Positions 42,478 to 51,320 are shown, counted from the first letter of the stretch. The stretch is 64,000 nucleotides of DNA from Flavobacterium pokkalii (GCF_014596575.1 NZ_NASZ01000002.1:62001-126000); one strand, 5' to 3'. The notes: generated by a model from the letters alone, not told the origin. A program made the numbers and translations.

Positions 42478-43665
42478 ATGCAACACGATATTCATATTCA
42501 AAATTTGTTAAAAAAGTTCATTCTGAATCAATGCTCTCCAAAGGAGGTTGATGAAGTGGTGCGTTATTTTGAAGGTTTGACTGATTCTAATCAACTACCG
42601 ACTGTGGAGGAGGTTTTGGCTATTTTAAATGAAAAACCATTAATGAGTGAGGCAGATGCTGTACGTATTAAGAATGAAATATTGGCGATTTCTAAAAAGG
42701 AACCTGAACTAGATTTTAAAAAGAAATCCCGTTTTGTAAAATATGCGGCAGCGGCAGCCCTTTTTGTCGGAATCTTAACTACGGCTTATTTTTTCAAGGA
42801 TATCGTTTCTCAAAAACAAATGGAAGTTGCGCCGGCAATAGTTAAGCAAAATACTAATTTACTGAAACCGGGAACGGATAAAGCGATGCTTACTTTAAGC
42901 AATGGGAAACAAGTTGTTTTGACTAACGGAACTTCTTTACAAACACAAAATGCCAAATGCAATGGCGAAGCTTTGATTTATGCGTCTAATAAAAGCAGCA
43001 CAGTTAAGGTGGTTTATAATTATCTGACTATTCCACGTGGCGGAAAATTCAGCATTACCTTATCGGATGGAACGCGGGTTTGGTTGAATTCGGAGACCCA
43101 ATTGAAATTTCCGGTAGCCTTTGTTGAAGGAAAAACAAGAGCCGTAGAGTTGGTTTACGGAGAAGCTTATTTCGATGTGTCGCCAAGTACGATGCATAAA
43201 GGGGCTCATTTTAAAGTTGCAAGCCGCAAACAGGAAGTTGATGTTATTGGTACTCAATTTAATATTAAAGCGTATAAAGATGAAACGAATAGTTACACCA
43301 CCTTAGTTGAAGGAAAAGTGGATGTGAATATGGAAAATGGAAAACAAAGATTGGTTCCAAACCAACAATTAAAACTCGATTTGAAAACCAATAATGCATT
43401 GGTGAAAAATATCGATGTGTATAATGAAATTTCCTGGAAAGAAGGTGTGTTTAGTTTTGAAAAAATTACCCTCAGAGACATGATGAAAGTATTATCCCGT
43501 TGGTATGATTTTGATTTTACTTTCAAAAATAAAGCAATCGAAAACGAAATTTTCGACGGAGTGTTAAGGAAAAACCAATCCTTAGACGAAATATTAAAGA
43601 GTATTAAAAATTTTAAAATTATTAAAAATTATGAAATAAAAGACAAACAAGTAATTCTAGAGTAA
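42478..43665 (+). CDS. FecR-family anti-sigma factor
   Basis: This 395-aa inner-membrane protein has an N-terminal cytoplasmic sigma-binding part (about 1-80), one transmembrane helix (about 82-102, YAAAAALFVGILTTAYFF), a periplasmic FecR domain (TIPRGGKFSITLSDGTRVWLNSETQLKFPVAF, GEAYFDVSP, VDVIGTQFNIKAY) and a C-terminal DUF4974 domain (SWKEGVFSFEKITLRDMMKVLSRWYDFDFTF...KIIKNYEI). It carries the signal from the STN domain of the SusC receptor to the ECF sigma factor. It is 156 nt from the sigma gene. Confidence 0.93.
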   Translation: MQHDIHIQNLLKKFILNQCSPKEVDEVVRYFEGLTDSNQLPTVEEVLAILNEKPLMSEADAVRIKNEILAISKKEPELDFKKKSRFVKYAAAAALFVGILTTAYFFKDIVSQKQMEVAPAIVKQNTNLLKPGTDKAMLTLSNGKQVVLTNGTSLQTQNAKCNGEALIYASNKSSTVKVVYNYLTIPRGGKFSITLSDGTRVWLNSETQLKFPVAFVEGKTRAVELVYGEAYFDVSPSTMHKGAHFKVASRKQEVDVIGTQFNIKAYKDETNSYTTLVEGKVDVNMENGKQRLVPNQQLKLDLKTNNALVKNIDVYNEISWKEGVFSFEKITLRDMMKVLSRWYDFDFTFKNKAIENEIFDGVLRKNQSLDEILKSIKNFKIIKNYEIKDKQVILE

Positions 43666-43756
43666 AAAACGAAAGAGAAGTACTAATGAACTCCCGTGCG
43701 TTAGCTTCTGCCCGTTTTTATTAGCCAATTTGTAAAACCAACCAAACCAAAAAATT

Positions 43757-46700
43757 ATGAAAATTAAAGTACGTAAGGGCTTTACTCTTTTTGGAGAAAA
43801 GCTTAAAGGAACTGTTTTGAGAGCATTTATCTTTTTGTGGTGTACCAATGTTTTTTGCCTTAATATAGGTCGGACATTTGCACAGTCGAATGTAATTATA
43901 GAAAAAGACCAGTCGGTAACTATTTACGAGGTTTTTAAGATTATAAAACAGCAAACAGATTTGAATTTTGTTTATCCACGAAAATTCTTCAAAGACATTC
44001 CGGATGTTCGCTTAAAAAAAGGAACTATTGCCGTTTCTAAATTATTACAGCAGTGTCTTTCAACTTATAATTTAGATTTCGAATTGACGGATGATAAGAC
44101 AATCTTTATTAAAGAAAAAACAGTTGCTGAAGTTAATGTTGTTCAGCAAAAAACAATTAGCGGAAAAGTTACCGATGCTTCCGGACAACCAATACCTGGA
44201 GTAAATGTGGTTGAAAAAGGAACTACAAACGGTGTTCAAACTGATTTTGATGGTAATTTTTCATTAAAAGTAAAAAGCGATAATGCTATTTTAGTGGTTT
44301 CTTATATTGGTTTCAAAACCAAAGAAATTGCAGTAGGCGGTCAAAGTAAAATTGCGATTAAATTAGACGAAGATTCTGCTAAACTGGAAGAAGTGGTTGT
44401 GGTGGGATACGGATCGGTTAAGAAAAAAGATTTAACAGGTTCAGTAGTTTCAATCGGAGCAGAAAAATTAGAAGGAAGATCGAATAGCAATGTACTTCAG
44501 TCTCTTGCCGGACAGGCAACCGGAGTTCAAATTACGCAATCGCAGGGAGCTCCTGGTATGGCGCCAACGATTAAAGTGCGTGGGGCATCTTCTATTAATG
44601 CCGGAACGACTCCGCTTTATGTAATTGACGGAATTCCATTGGAAGACAATACAACGAATTCGACAGATACCGGAATTAGTGCAGGAAGTAATTTGAGTTA
44701 CAACCGAAACCCGTTGAATTCCATTAACCCAAATGATATTGAGTCTATCGATATTTTGAAAGATGCTTCTTCGGCAGCAATTTATGGTTCCAGAGGGGCT
44801 AACGGGGTTGTGATTATTACAACCAAACAGGGGAAAGCCGGGAAAACTAAAATTAATGCCACTTTTGAAACGGGTATTTCACGAGTGAATCGTAAAACGG
44901 ATATGATGAATGCTTCTGAATTTATTGCATTCAATTCCGCTGCCAGAAATAATTCCTGGGCAACTATTGTAGCAGCCAATCCATCGGCTGTAAGAGGAAA
45001 TAATGTAACGGTGCCGGTAGAATTTTCCGATCCGGTGTGGTTAGAGCGTATTGGTAACGGAACCGATTGGCAGGATGTGATGTTTAGAACCGCTCACAGC
45101 AGTAATATGCAATTGTCGGCTTCCGGAGGAAATGAAAAAACGCAATTTATGGTGTCTATGGGTTATATCAACTCAGAAGGTGTTGTTGACCGAAATACCT
45201 ACGACCGAATTAATTTAAGATCCAATTTGAAACATAAATTTAGCGATAAAGTTCGCATGGGGTTAAATATTAGTCTTAGCCGTGTAAAAGAAGCGCCTTA
45301 TGGAACCGGAGGAAAAAGTGACGTGGTAAGTTTAGGTTTGCAAAGTGATCCGTTTTTTCCGCTTTATGTAGAAACAGGAAGTCTTGGGTTTAAAGATCCT
45401 GCATCTATTTGGAACACATTTACAAAATATGGTTTCCAACTTTGGCATCCTTATTCCTTAACCAGAGAAGCGACTGCTAAAAAAACAACTAATATTTCTA
45501 CGGTTGCTTCTTATATCGAATGGGATATTATTAAAGATTTGACTTTAAAAACATCTGCGAGTTCTAATATCGAAAATACCGTTCATAATTTCTATTGGAA
45601 CGCCGGTCAAAACTGGGGATATTCCGGATGGGTTCCGGCTCAGGCTGATTTTAAAACCTTGCAATCTAACAACTGGATTTCAGAAACAACGCTTAATTAC
45701 AACAAAACATTTAATGAAAATCATAATTTAAATGTCTTGGCAGGATTTTCGGCTCAGGAACAAACTTTGGATACCAGCAGTATGACCGCAGGGAATTTTC
45801 CAAATGATTTGGTGCATACTTTGAATGCCGGTGTGGTAAATTCCGGAAATACTTTCTCGGAAGATTGGTCATTGGTTTCTTATTTGGCTCGTGCCAATTA
45901 TTCCTATAAAGGGAAATATTTGGCATCGGCAGCAATCAGAGCGGATGGTTCTTCTCGTTTTGGAGCGAATAACAGATGGGGTTATTTCCCATCGGGATCA
46001 TTGGCATGGCGTATTTCGGAAGAAGATTTCCTGAAAGATGTTGCCTGGATCAGTAATTTGAAAGTAAGGTTGAGTTATGGTGCAACAGGAAACAATCAAA
46101 TTCCAAATTACGGTTCCATCGGAGTTTTAGGATATAATTCTTATGTGAGTTCCGGAACAGTAAATCAGGGAATTTATACTTCCAATTTTGCTGATAAAAA
46201 TTTGAAATGGGAAAAAACAGGTCAAACAAACTTTGGTGTTGATTTTAGTGCTTTAAACGGACGTATTAAGTTCTCAGGAGATATTTATTATTCGAAAACA
46301 AAAGATTTATTGCTTAATGTGCCAATCCCGATTCTTTCCGGTTTCTCGTCAACTTTGACTAATATCGGAGAATTAGAAAACAGAGGATTTGAAGTAAATC
46401 TTACTACGCAAAATATCGACAGTAAATTCAAGTGGAGTACCGACTTTAATATTTTTGCCAATAGAAATAAAGTAGTAAAATTAGGTGTAAATGATGCGCC
46501 AATTGATATTAACGTAAGTAGTATGACATCGCGTACAGCGGTTGGAAAACCTATCGGGATGTACTATGGTTATGTAATTGACGGGGTAATTATGTCGCAA
46601 GCCGAATTAGACAGTGGTGCTTATCCGGTATGGGCAGGTAGTGAAGCCGGAGATCCAAGAGTGAGAGACGTGAATAAAGATGGTAAAATTGATTCTAACG

Positions 46701-47236
46701 ACCGTACGTATTTAGGAAATTACCAACCTAATTTCCAATGGGGATTGACTAATAATTTCTCTTTCGCAGGTTTTGATCTTTCTGTTTTATTGCGTGGTTC
46801 ACAAGGTGGAGAAATTTTGAATCACAATGCCCGTTATTTAAAATCAGGTGTTGGTGGTGGTAACCGTAACATGTATTCGGTGGTAAATAATTATTGGAAA
46901 TCCGATGCTAATCCGGGTGATGGAATGACGCCAAAACCTCGTATGTTGCCAACAACGGTTCGTGATTTTGGTTCAAGCTACTGGGTTGAAGATGGTTCAT
47001 TTGTTCGTATTCAAAATATTCGTTTAGGATATAATTTACCAAAAAGCTTAGTTGAAAAATGGAAATTAAGCAATGTGAAATTCTATGTAAATATGGAAAA
47101 CGTACATGTGTTCTCTGATTATTTAGGTTATGATCCGGAAGGAAGTACGTATCAATCGGGTGTGATGGTTGGTTTTGATTATGGAGCTTATCCAAATCCA
47201 TTTACAGCTACAGCCGGAGTAAATATCAGTTTCTAA
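43757..47236 (+). CDS. SusC/RagA-family TonB-linked outer membrane receptor with STN domain
   Basis: This 1159-aa receptor has a long signal region (to about residue 42), an STN domain (about 48-108: SVTIYEVFKIIKQQTDLNFVYP), a carboxypeptidase-like domain (about 130-205: GKVTDASGQPIPGVNVVEKGTTNGVQTDFDGNFSL), a TonB plug (VVVGYGSVKKKDLTGSV, YVIDGIPL, ILKDASSAAIYGSRGANGVVIITTK) and a 22-strand barrel. The STN domain means it can also signal to FecR. It makes a pair with the SusD gene 31 nt downstream. The imported substrate is unknown because no enzyme gene is next to it. Confidence 0.96.
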   Translation: MKIKVRKGFTLFGEKLKGTVLRAFIFLWCTNVFCLNIGRTFAQSNVIIEKDQSVTIYEVFKIIKQQTDLNFVYPRKFFKDIPDVRLKKGTIAVSKLLQQCLSTYNLDFELTDDKTIFIKEKTVAEVNVVQQKTISGKVTDASGQPIPGVNVVEKGTTNGVQTDFDGNFSLKVKSDNAILVVSYIGFKTKEIAVGGQSKIAIKLDEDSAKLEEVVVVGYGSVKKKDLTGSVVSIGAEKLEGRSNSNVLQSLAGQATGVQITQSQGAPGMAPTIKVRGASSINAGTTPLYVIDGIPLEDNTTNSTDTGISAGSNLSYNRNPLNSINPNDIESIDILKDASSAAIYGSRGANGVVIITTKQGKAGKTKINATFETGISRVNRKTDMMNASEFIAFNSAARNNSWATIVAANPSAVRGNNVTVPVEFSDPVWLERIGNGTDWQDVMFRTAHSSNMQLSASGGNEKTQFMVSMGYINSEGVVDRNTYDRINLRSNLKHKFSDKVRMGLNISLSRVKEAPYGTGGKSDVVSLGLQSDPFFPLYVETGSLGFKDPASIWNTFTKYGFQLWHPYSLTREATAKKTTNISTVASYIEWDIIKDLTLKTSASSNIENTVHNFYWNAGQNWGYSGWVPAQADFKTLQSNNWISETTLNYNKTFNENHNLNVLAGFSAQEQTLDTSSMTAGNFPNDLVHTLNAGVVNSGNTFSEDWSLVSYLARANYSYKGKYLASAAIRADGSSRFGANNRWGYFPSGSLAWRISEEDFLKDVAWISNLKVRLSYGATGNNQIPNYGSIGVLGYNSYVSSGTVNQGIYTSNFADKNLKWEKTGQTNFGVDFSALNGRIKFSGDIYYSKTKDLLLNVPIPILSGFSSTLTNIGELENRGFEVNLTTQNIDSKFKWSTDFNIFANRNKVVKLGVNDAPIDINVSSMTSRTAVGKPIGMYYGYVIDGVIMSQAELDSGAYPVWAGSEAGDPRVRDVNKDGKIDSNDRTYLGNYQPNFQWGLTNNFSFAGFDLSVLLRGSQGGEILNHNARYLKSGVGGGNRNMYSVVNNYWKSDANPGDGMTPKPRMLPTTVRDFGSSYWVEDGSFVRIQNIRLGYNLPKSLVEKWKLSNVKFYVNMENVHVFSDYLGYDPEGSTYQSGVMVGFDYGAYPNPFTATAGVNISF

Positions 47237-47267
47237 AAAATTTGATAAACGTTTAAAACTTAAGAAC

Positions 47268-48680
47268 ATGAAAAAAATACTATATACCCTGCTATTCTGT
47301 AACTTATTCCTGTTAGGATGTAGTTCGGATTTTTTGGATAAAGCGCCTATTTCCAATGCCAATGAAGAGAATTTTTATAAATCTAAGGAAGACATTGAAA
47401 CAGGATTGTGGTCGGCTTATAATTCACTTTATACTTTGTATGGACCGGAAAGTTTGCCTTCTTTTTACGGCGAATTGATGTCGGATAACGCTTATAGTGA
47501 TAATGCTGCCGGAAGAATTCAGGATTATGAAGGATTCGAATTGCACACCATGAACATCGATAATGAGTTGGTGTACAACTATTGGAACAATTATTATAAA
47601 GCTATTTATATCGTAAATAATTTAATTGTTAATGCCGAAAAACTGGATTTTGCAACCAGAGATGCTTTAATTGGTGAAGCAAAGTTTTTACGCGCTTTGT
47701 ATTATTTTGATATGGTTCGCGCCTGGGGCGATGTGCCGTTGGTTACTACTCCTTTAAGTGTAGCTGATTCTTATGCCAAAGGACGCACACCAAAAGATCA
47801 GGTTTATGCTCAAATTATTGCCGATCTTCAATTTGCTGCGGCTAAATTACCAGTGAAAACAAGTCAGCGTTTTGTTGGGGCTGCCAGTCAGGAAGCGGCT
47901 AATACTTTATTAGGTAAAGTATATTTAACTATTGGTGATAAATCAAAAGCAGCTGAAGCTTTGTTGAAAGTCTATGGTAAATTTAGTTTGGTTCCTTATG
48001 CTGATTTATGGGATAAAACAAAGAAAAATGGCGCTTCGTCAATTTTTGAAATTCAGTATAAAGGAGGTATTTCTAATCCTTACAGCTTGTATTGGGCTAT
48101 GTTTACTCCGGTAGATAACCGTGTGGTTACAGCCTGGGGAGGCGGATTTAATCAGGTTACTGATGATTTATGGAATGCTTATGAAACAGGCGATCCAAGA
48201 CGTGATATTTCTATCCAACATGGTTATACTACACCTAATAATTCCTTTGTAGATGTAAAATTCACCATTAAATGGAAAGATGCCACTGCTCCGGTTGCGG
48301 GTTTAAGAGAAGCTTCGGATAATAATTTTATGGTGTTGCGTTATGCGGATGTGCTTTTAATGCTGACTGAAGCAACGGATGATGCAAAATACCTGAACGA
48401 AGTTCGTGCCCGAGTTAATTTGCCGGCTTATGGAGCGATAGGCTATCCGGCGCAGTACAATACCATAGCTTTGGCTTTAGAGCATGAAGCACAGGTGGAG
48501 TTTGCCTGTGAATTTCATCGTTGGTTTGATTTAATTAGAACCGGAAGAGCTATTACAGTGATTAAAAACAGCAGTAAAAACATCACTATTGAGACAGAAG
48601 ATGATTTGTTATTGCCAATTCCGTTTTTAGTAATTAATCAAAATCCGGATGTGATTACGCAAAATGAAGCCTATAAATAG
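47268..48680 (+). CDS. SusD/RagB-family outer membrane lipoprotein
   Basis: This 470-aa protein has a lipoprotein signal (LLFCNLFLLGCSSDF, Cys18), the SusD N-terminal feature FLDKAPISNANEENFYKSKEDIETGLWSAYNSLY, TPR-like helices with AKFLRALYYFDMVRAWGDVPLVTTPL, and the C-terminal RagB part (NEVRARVNLPAY, EFACEFHRWFDLIRTGRA, LLPIPFLVINQNPDVITQN). It caps the SusC barrel and binds the substrate at the cell surface. It is the last gene of the locus and is followed by a strong terminator. Confidence 0.95.
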   Translation: MKKILYTLLFCNLFLLGCSSDFLDKAPISNANEENFYKSKEDIETGLWSAYNSLYTLYGPESLPSFYGELMSDNAYSDNAAGRIQDYEGFELHTMNIDNELVYNYWNNYYKAIYIVNNLIVNAEKLDFATRDALIGEAKFLRALYYFDMVRAWGDVPLVTTPLSVADSYAKGRTPKDQVYAQIIADLQFAAAKLPVKTSQRFVGAASQEAANTLLGKVYLTIGDKSKAAEALLKVYGKFSLVPYADLWDKTKKNGASSIFEIQYKGGISNPYSLYWAMFTPVDNRVVTAWGGGFNQVTDDLWNAYETGDPRRDISIQHGYTTPNNSFVDVKFTIKWKDATAPVAGLREASDNNFMVLRYADVLLMLTEATDDAKYLNEVRARVNLPAYGAIGYPAQYNTIALALEHEAQVEFACEFHRWFDLIRTGRAITVIKNSSKNITIETEDDLLLPIPFLVINQNPDVITQNEAYK

Positions 48681-48720
48681 AAATTTTGGTTATTAGTTAG
48701 TGTTAGTTTGGTTAGTAATG

Positions 48721-48759
48721 AAAAACCACTTCCTGTTTTCGGGAAGCGGTTTTTTTTTT
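48721..48759. terminator. Terminator between SusD and DUF983 genes
   Basis: AAAACCACTTCC (48723-48734) pairs with GGGAAGCGGTTTT (48741-48753) with one mismatch and is followed by a long T-run. It lies between convergent genes and overlaps the end of the DUF983 gene, so it may serve both. Confidence 0.82.
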
Positions 48760-49120
48760 ATTTTGAATAATTCTTAAACAGGTACAGCCACAAAAGTCTT
48801 GAAAATCGTATGTTGAAAGTGGATAGCATCACTATGACAATCATAATAATGGGAATAATTCTCAGGTCGAATGTTTCTTTGAAGAAAAATTGCGCGATAC
48901 AGTATGTGGTAATTGCCTGTGCTACTGTTAGTCCGTAATTCATATACATAGCTCCAAAGAAATAACCCGGTTCTTTTTGGAATTTGTTATGGCAATGTGT
49001 ACAATATTCATTCATTTTAGGAAAACTGAATTTAAAGAAAATGCTTTTTTCTTTGAAAACTTTTCCCTGATGACAATGTGGACAATCGTTGTTTAGAATA
49101 TGTGTTAAGGTATTTGACAT
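48758..49120 (-). CDS. DUF983 membrane protein with zinc-finger-like motifs
   Basis: This 120-aa protein has two CxxC pairs (DCPHCHQGKVF and EYCTHCHNKF) that likely bind zinc, then EPGYFFGAMYMNYGLTVAQAITTYCIAQFFF with two membrane helices (about 58-80 and 88-108). The DUF983 family is common in Bacteroidota and Alphaproteobacteria; its role is unknown. The start MSNTLTHILNNDCPHC is firm. Confidence 0.87.
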   Translation of the reverse strand: MSNTLTHILNNDCPHCHQGKVFKEKSIFFKFSFPKMNEYCTHCHNKFQKEPGYFFGAMYMNYGLTVAQAITTYCIAQFFFKETFDLRIIPIIMIVIVMLSTFNIRFSRLLWLYLFKNYSK

Positions 49121-49212
49121 AGCTTGAATATTTTTACAAAGGTATTAAGCAATTAAATGCCGGCTATTTTCTATATTCGCTTATTCTAGCACAAAAAAGA
49201 CATTTTTGTAAA

Positions 49213-50076
49213 ATGAAAAAATATCCTGTTTATAGTATTGAGCAGTTTAATTGCAATTCGGTAACAACGGAGTTGTATATCAATACGTTTAAAAATCATT
49301 TGGTCAACCATAGTTTTATTGAAAAACCGCACCGTCATGATTTTTATTTGCTTGTCTTTTTTACTCATGGAAGCGGCGTTCATGAAATTGATTTTAACCG
49401 ATTTGAAATCAAAGCCGGAAGTGTTTTTGTGTTGCAACCGGGACAGATGCATCATTGGGTTTTATCCGAAGATATTGAAGGATTTATTATTTTTTATACC
49501 GCCGAAATGTATAATCTGTATTTTGGGAAAAAGAAAATTGATGATTATCCTTTTTATTTTTCGGTTCAAAATAATCCCGAAATTCTATTGGAAAAACCCG
49601 AAATGGAAACGGTTTTGTCTTATTTTGAAAATTTGGTGGTCGAGATGCAATCGGAGCAATTGTGGAAACAGGATAAGATTATGAATATTTTGGATAGTAT
49701 TCACATTGAGCTGGCTCGAAAATACAATGAAATTTATGTTCATGAAACCCATTCGTACAATGTGAAAATTAAAAATCTCGAACAGCTTTTAGAGAAGAAA
49801 TACAAACAGCAAAAATCGGCGGCATTTTATGCTTCTGAATTGAATATTAGTTTAAAACACCTGAACCGCATTTGCAACGAAATCCTGAAAAAAACAACCA
49901 CCGAAGTGATTGTGGATCGCATTATTCTGGAAGCCAAACGCATGCTGCTGGATAAAAACTGGACCGTTAACGAAATTGCTTTTGCCTTAGGTTACGAGGA
50001 TTATTCGTATTTCAGTCGTCTGTTTAAAAAACACAGCGGTATGTCGCCTTCGGAGTTTCGATTGTTGAAGAATTGA
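49213..50076 (+). CDS. AraC-family transcriptional regulator
   Basis: This 287-aa protein has an N-terminal cupin sensor (FIEKPHRHDFYLLVFFTHGSGVHEIDFNRFEIKAGSVFVLQPGQMHHW, about 30-85) and a C-terminal double helix-turn-helix (about 185-285: AAFYASELNISLKHLNRICNEILKKTT and WTVNEIAFALGYEDYSYFSRLFKKHSGMSPSEFRLLKN). It seems intact. Its last 135 bp are found a second time at 50185-50319. The target genes are not evident; the SusC/SusD locus and the dehydratase gene lie on either side. Confidence 0.92.
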   Translation: MKKYPVYSIEQFNCNSVTTELYINTFKNHLVNHSFIEKPHRHDFYLLVFFTHGSGVHEIDFNRFEIKAGSVFVLQPGQMHHWVLSEDIEGFIIFYTAEMYNLYFGKKKIDDYPFYFSVQNNPEILLEKPEMETVLSYFENLVVEMQSEQLWKQDKIMNILDSIHIELARKYNEIYVHETHSYNVKIKNLEQLLEKKYKQQKSAAFYASELNISLKHLNRICNEILKKTTTEVIVDRIILEAKRMLLDKNWTVNEIAFALGYEDYSYFSRLFKKHSGMSPSEFRLLKN

Positions 50077-50108
50077 AACTTTGTTGCTCTGACTTTTACC
50101 ACAAACTT

Positions 50109-50133
50109 GTCATCCTTACGAAGGAAGGATCTC
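50109..50133. repeat. REP-like short palindrome
   Basis: The string GTCATCCTTACGAAGGAAGG, ending in ATCTC, has arms ATCCTT and AAGGAT. It belongs to a type of dispersed intergenic palindrome known from Bacteroidota (from memory). It lies between the AraC gene and its tail copy. Confidence 0.55.
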
Positions 50134-50138
50134 ATCAA

Positions 50139-50184
50139 GTTGCTCCTCTTTGTGGGCACGGAAAACATTTTCGCGCTATCGGGT
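50139..50184 (+). repeat. 46-bp direct-repeat module, copy 1
   Basis: The module starts GTTGCTCC, contains CTTTGTGGGCACGGA, then a 13-nt variable stretch, then CTATCGGGT. Copy 2 is at 50954-50999 with identical spacing. Copy 1 ends at the first codon of the AraC tail copy. Confidence 0.7.
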
Positions 50185-50319
50185 ATGCAGCTGGATAAAA
50201 ACGGGACCGTTAACGAAATCGCTTTTGCCTTAGGCTATGAGGATTACTCCTATTTCAGCCGTTTGTTTAAAAAAAATAGCGGTATGTCGCCTTCGGAGTT
50301 TCGATTGTTGAAGAATTGA
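50185..50319 (+). pseudogene. Diverged copy of the AraC C-terminus (remnant)
   Basis: These 135 bp encode 44 residues that match the last 44 of the AraC regulator at 49213-50076, including the stop codon. By hand count 124 of 135 positions agree. Ten codons differ: seven are synonymous and three are not (Leu to Gln, Trp to Gly, His to Asn). The fragment has only the second helix-turn-helix and no promoter or start of its own. The excess of synonymous change says that the copy evolved as part of a working gene before it came here, so it is probably a relic of an allele or paralog rather than a fresh tandem duplication. Confidence 0.85.
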
Positions 50320-50352
50320 TTTTTTTGAGTTATTATGTTGCTTTATAAAATC

Positions 50353-50889
50353 TTAATTTATAGTTTGTTGAATAAGTTTAAAAATCTCATACGGTTTCTG
50401 AATCCCTATCAATTTTCCTTTTTCAGCTTTGCCATTACTATCAAAATGACCAGTACAAAAACTAATTGTTCCTGTATTATTAGCATTGTCTAATATGCCA
50501 ACATTTACGTTTAAATCAGAAATACTTTTCAATGAATATGATTTGTAATCTGTTCCAATTACCCCACTTCTAATCAATATTCGTTGGTCTGTAAGTGCAT
50601 AAAATGTTTTTTTATGATTCAATGGTTGATAAAACAATGAAATTAGTGCTATCCAAACTGGTATGAGGTGAAAACCAAAAAAAGCAATTGCAAAAGTATC
50701 AACACTCGAAGAATGCTCTTTGCCTAAGAGCATTGGTTTTATAAAAAAGAAGAAATCAAAACTTCCCCATATTATTGCGAATATAAATACTGGAATTAAA
50801 CTTGCCATAAATGGCAAAAAGTTAGGTTTGTCAGTCCATACAAATTTTTCATTTTCTGTTTTAATTTGCTCAAAATTTTCTACTCTCAT
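50353..50889 (-). CDS. Bacterial PH-domain (YdbS/YdbT-like) membrane protein
   Basis: The protein has 178 aa from the ATG at 50889 (MRVENFEQIKTENEKFVWTDKP); a GTG at 50931 in frame would add 14 residues. Two transmembrane helices (about 27-52 and 66-90 from that start) precede a bPH2-type domain: KKTFYALTDQRILIRSGVIGTDYKSYSLKSISDLNVNVGILDNANNTGTISF. Such proteins are of unknown function. A long leader (about 225 nt) leads back to a promoter element shared with the orphan gene at 16.6 kb, and copy 2 of the 46-bp repeat lies in that leader. It looks like accessory DNA. Confidence 0.78.
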   Translation of the reverse strand: MRVENFEQIKTENEKFVWTDKPNFLPFMASLIPVFIFAIIWGSFDFFFFIKPMLLGKEHSSSVDTFAIAFFGFHLIPVWIALISLFYQPLNHKKTFYALTDQRILIRSGVIGTDYKSYSLKSISDLNVNVGILDNANNTGTISFCTGHFDSNGKAEKGKLIGIQKPYEIFKLIQQTIN

Positions 50890-50953
50890 ATCATTTGTTA
50901 ATTTATAATGTGCTTTTGTGGTTGCCACCAACTTTTTAGGGCTTTGCGTTCGG

Positions 50954-50999
50954 GTTGCTCAACTTTGTGGGCACGGATTGCAAATCTGCTCTATCGGGT
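50954..50999 (+). repeat. 46-bp direct-repeat module, copy 2
   Basis: It carries the same two blocks as copy 1 (two mismatches in the first 24 nt, none in the last 9) with the same 13-nt spacer length but a different spacer sequence. Together with copy 1 it brackets an 815-bp segment. Confidence 0.7.
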
Positions 51000-51118
51000 T
51001 TTTTGGCTCATATTAGGTGTTTTTAGTTTTGTAGCAATTCTATGTGCCTACAACTCAATAACATTAATATATCTCTTTTTTTGGTAAAAAGGCTATCATT
51101 TAGTATTGTATTTATTTT

Positions 51119-51145
51119 TCAAATATATAAAAATATCCTACAAAA
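51119..51145 (-). promoter_or_regulatory. Conserved orphan-gene promoter element, copy 2
   Basis: The minus-strand -7 box TATATTTG (complement of 51120-51127) lies in a 27-bp stretch that matches 17406-17432 at 26 of 27 positions. It points toward the PH-domain gene. Confidence 0.65.
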
Positions 51146-51229
51146 TAGCTAAAAGCTTTTTTGTTTTAGGGTTATTATTTTTATTAATTATTGAGGAAGT
51201 TTACCTGTTTTTGATTTGTCTGTGTTTCG

Positions 51230-51320
51230 GGTTAGGGATAGAAATGAAAATCCTTTTATTTTTTTCTTTAAAAATAAAAGATTGAAATGGATAGCCCGCC
51301 CGTAGGGAACCCTCATAAAT
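51230..51320 (-). repeat. Dispersed double-hairpin element, copy 2
   Basis: On the minus strand it reads GGGTTCCCTACGGGCGGGCT, then TATCC, CAATCTTTTATTTTTAAAG with a pairing AAAAATAAAAGGATTTTC, then ATCCCTAACCCG. The order GGG-hairpin-CGGGCT-spacer-ATCTTTT-hairpin-AAGGATT matches the element at 16522-16640. An ORF of 72 codons across it is not considered real. Confidence 0.5.
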
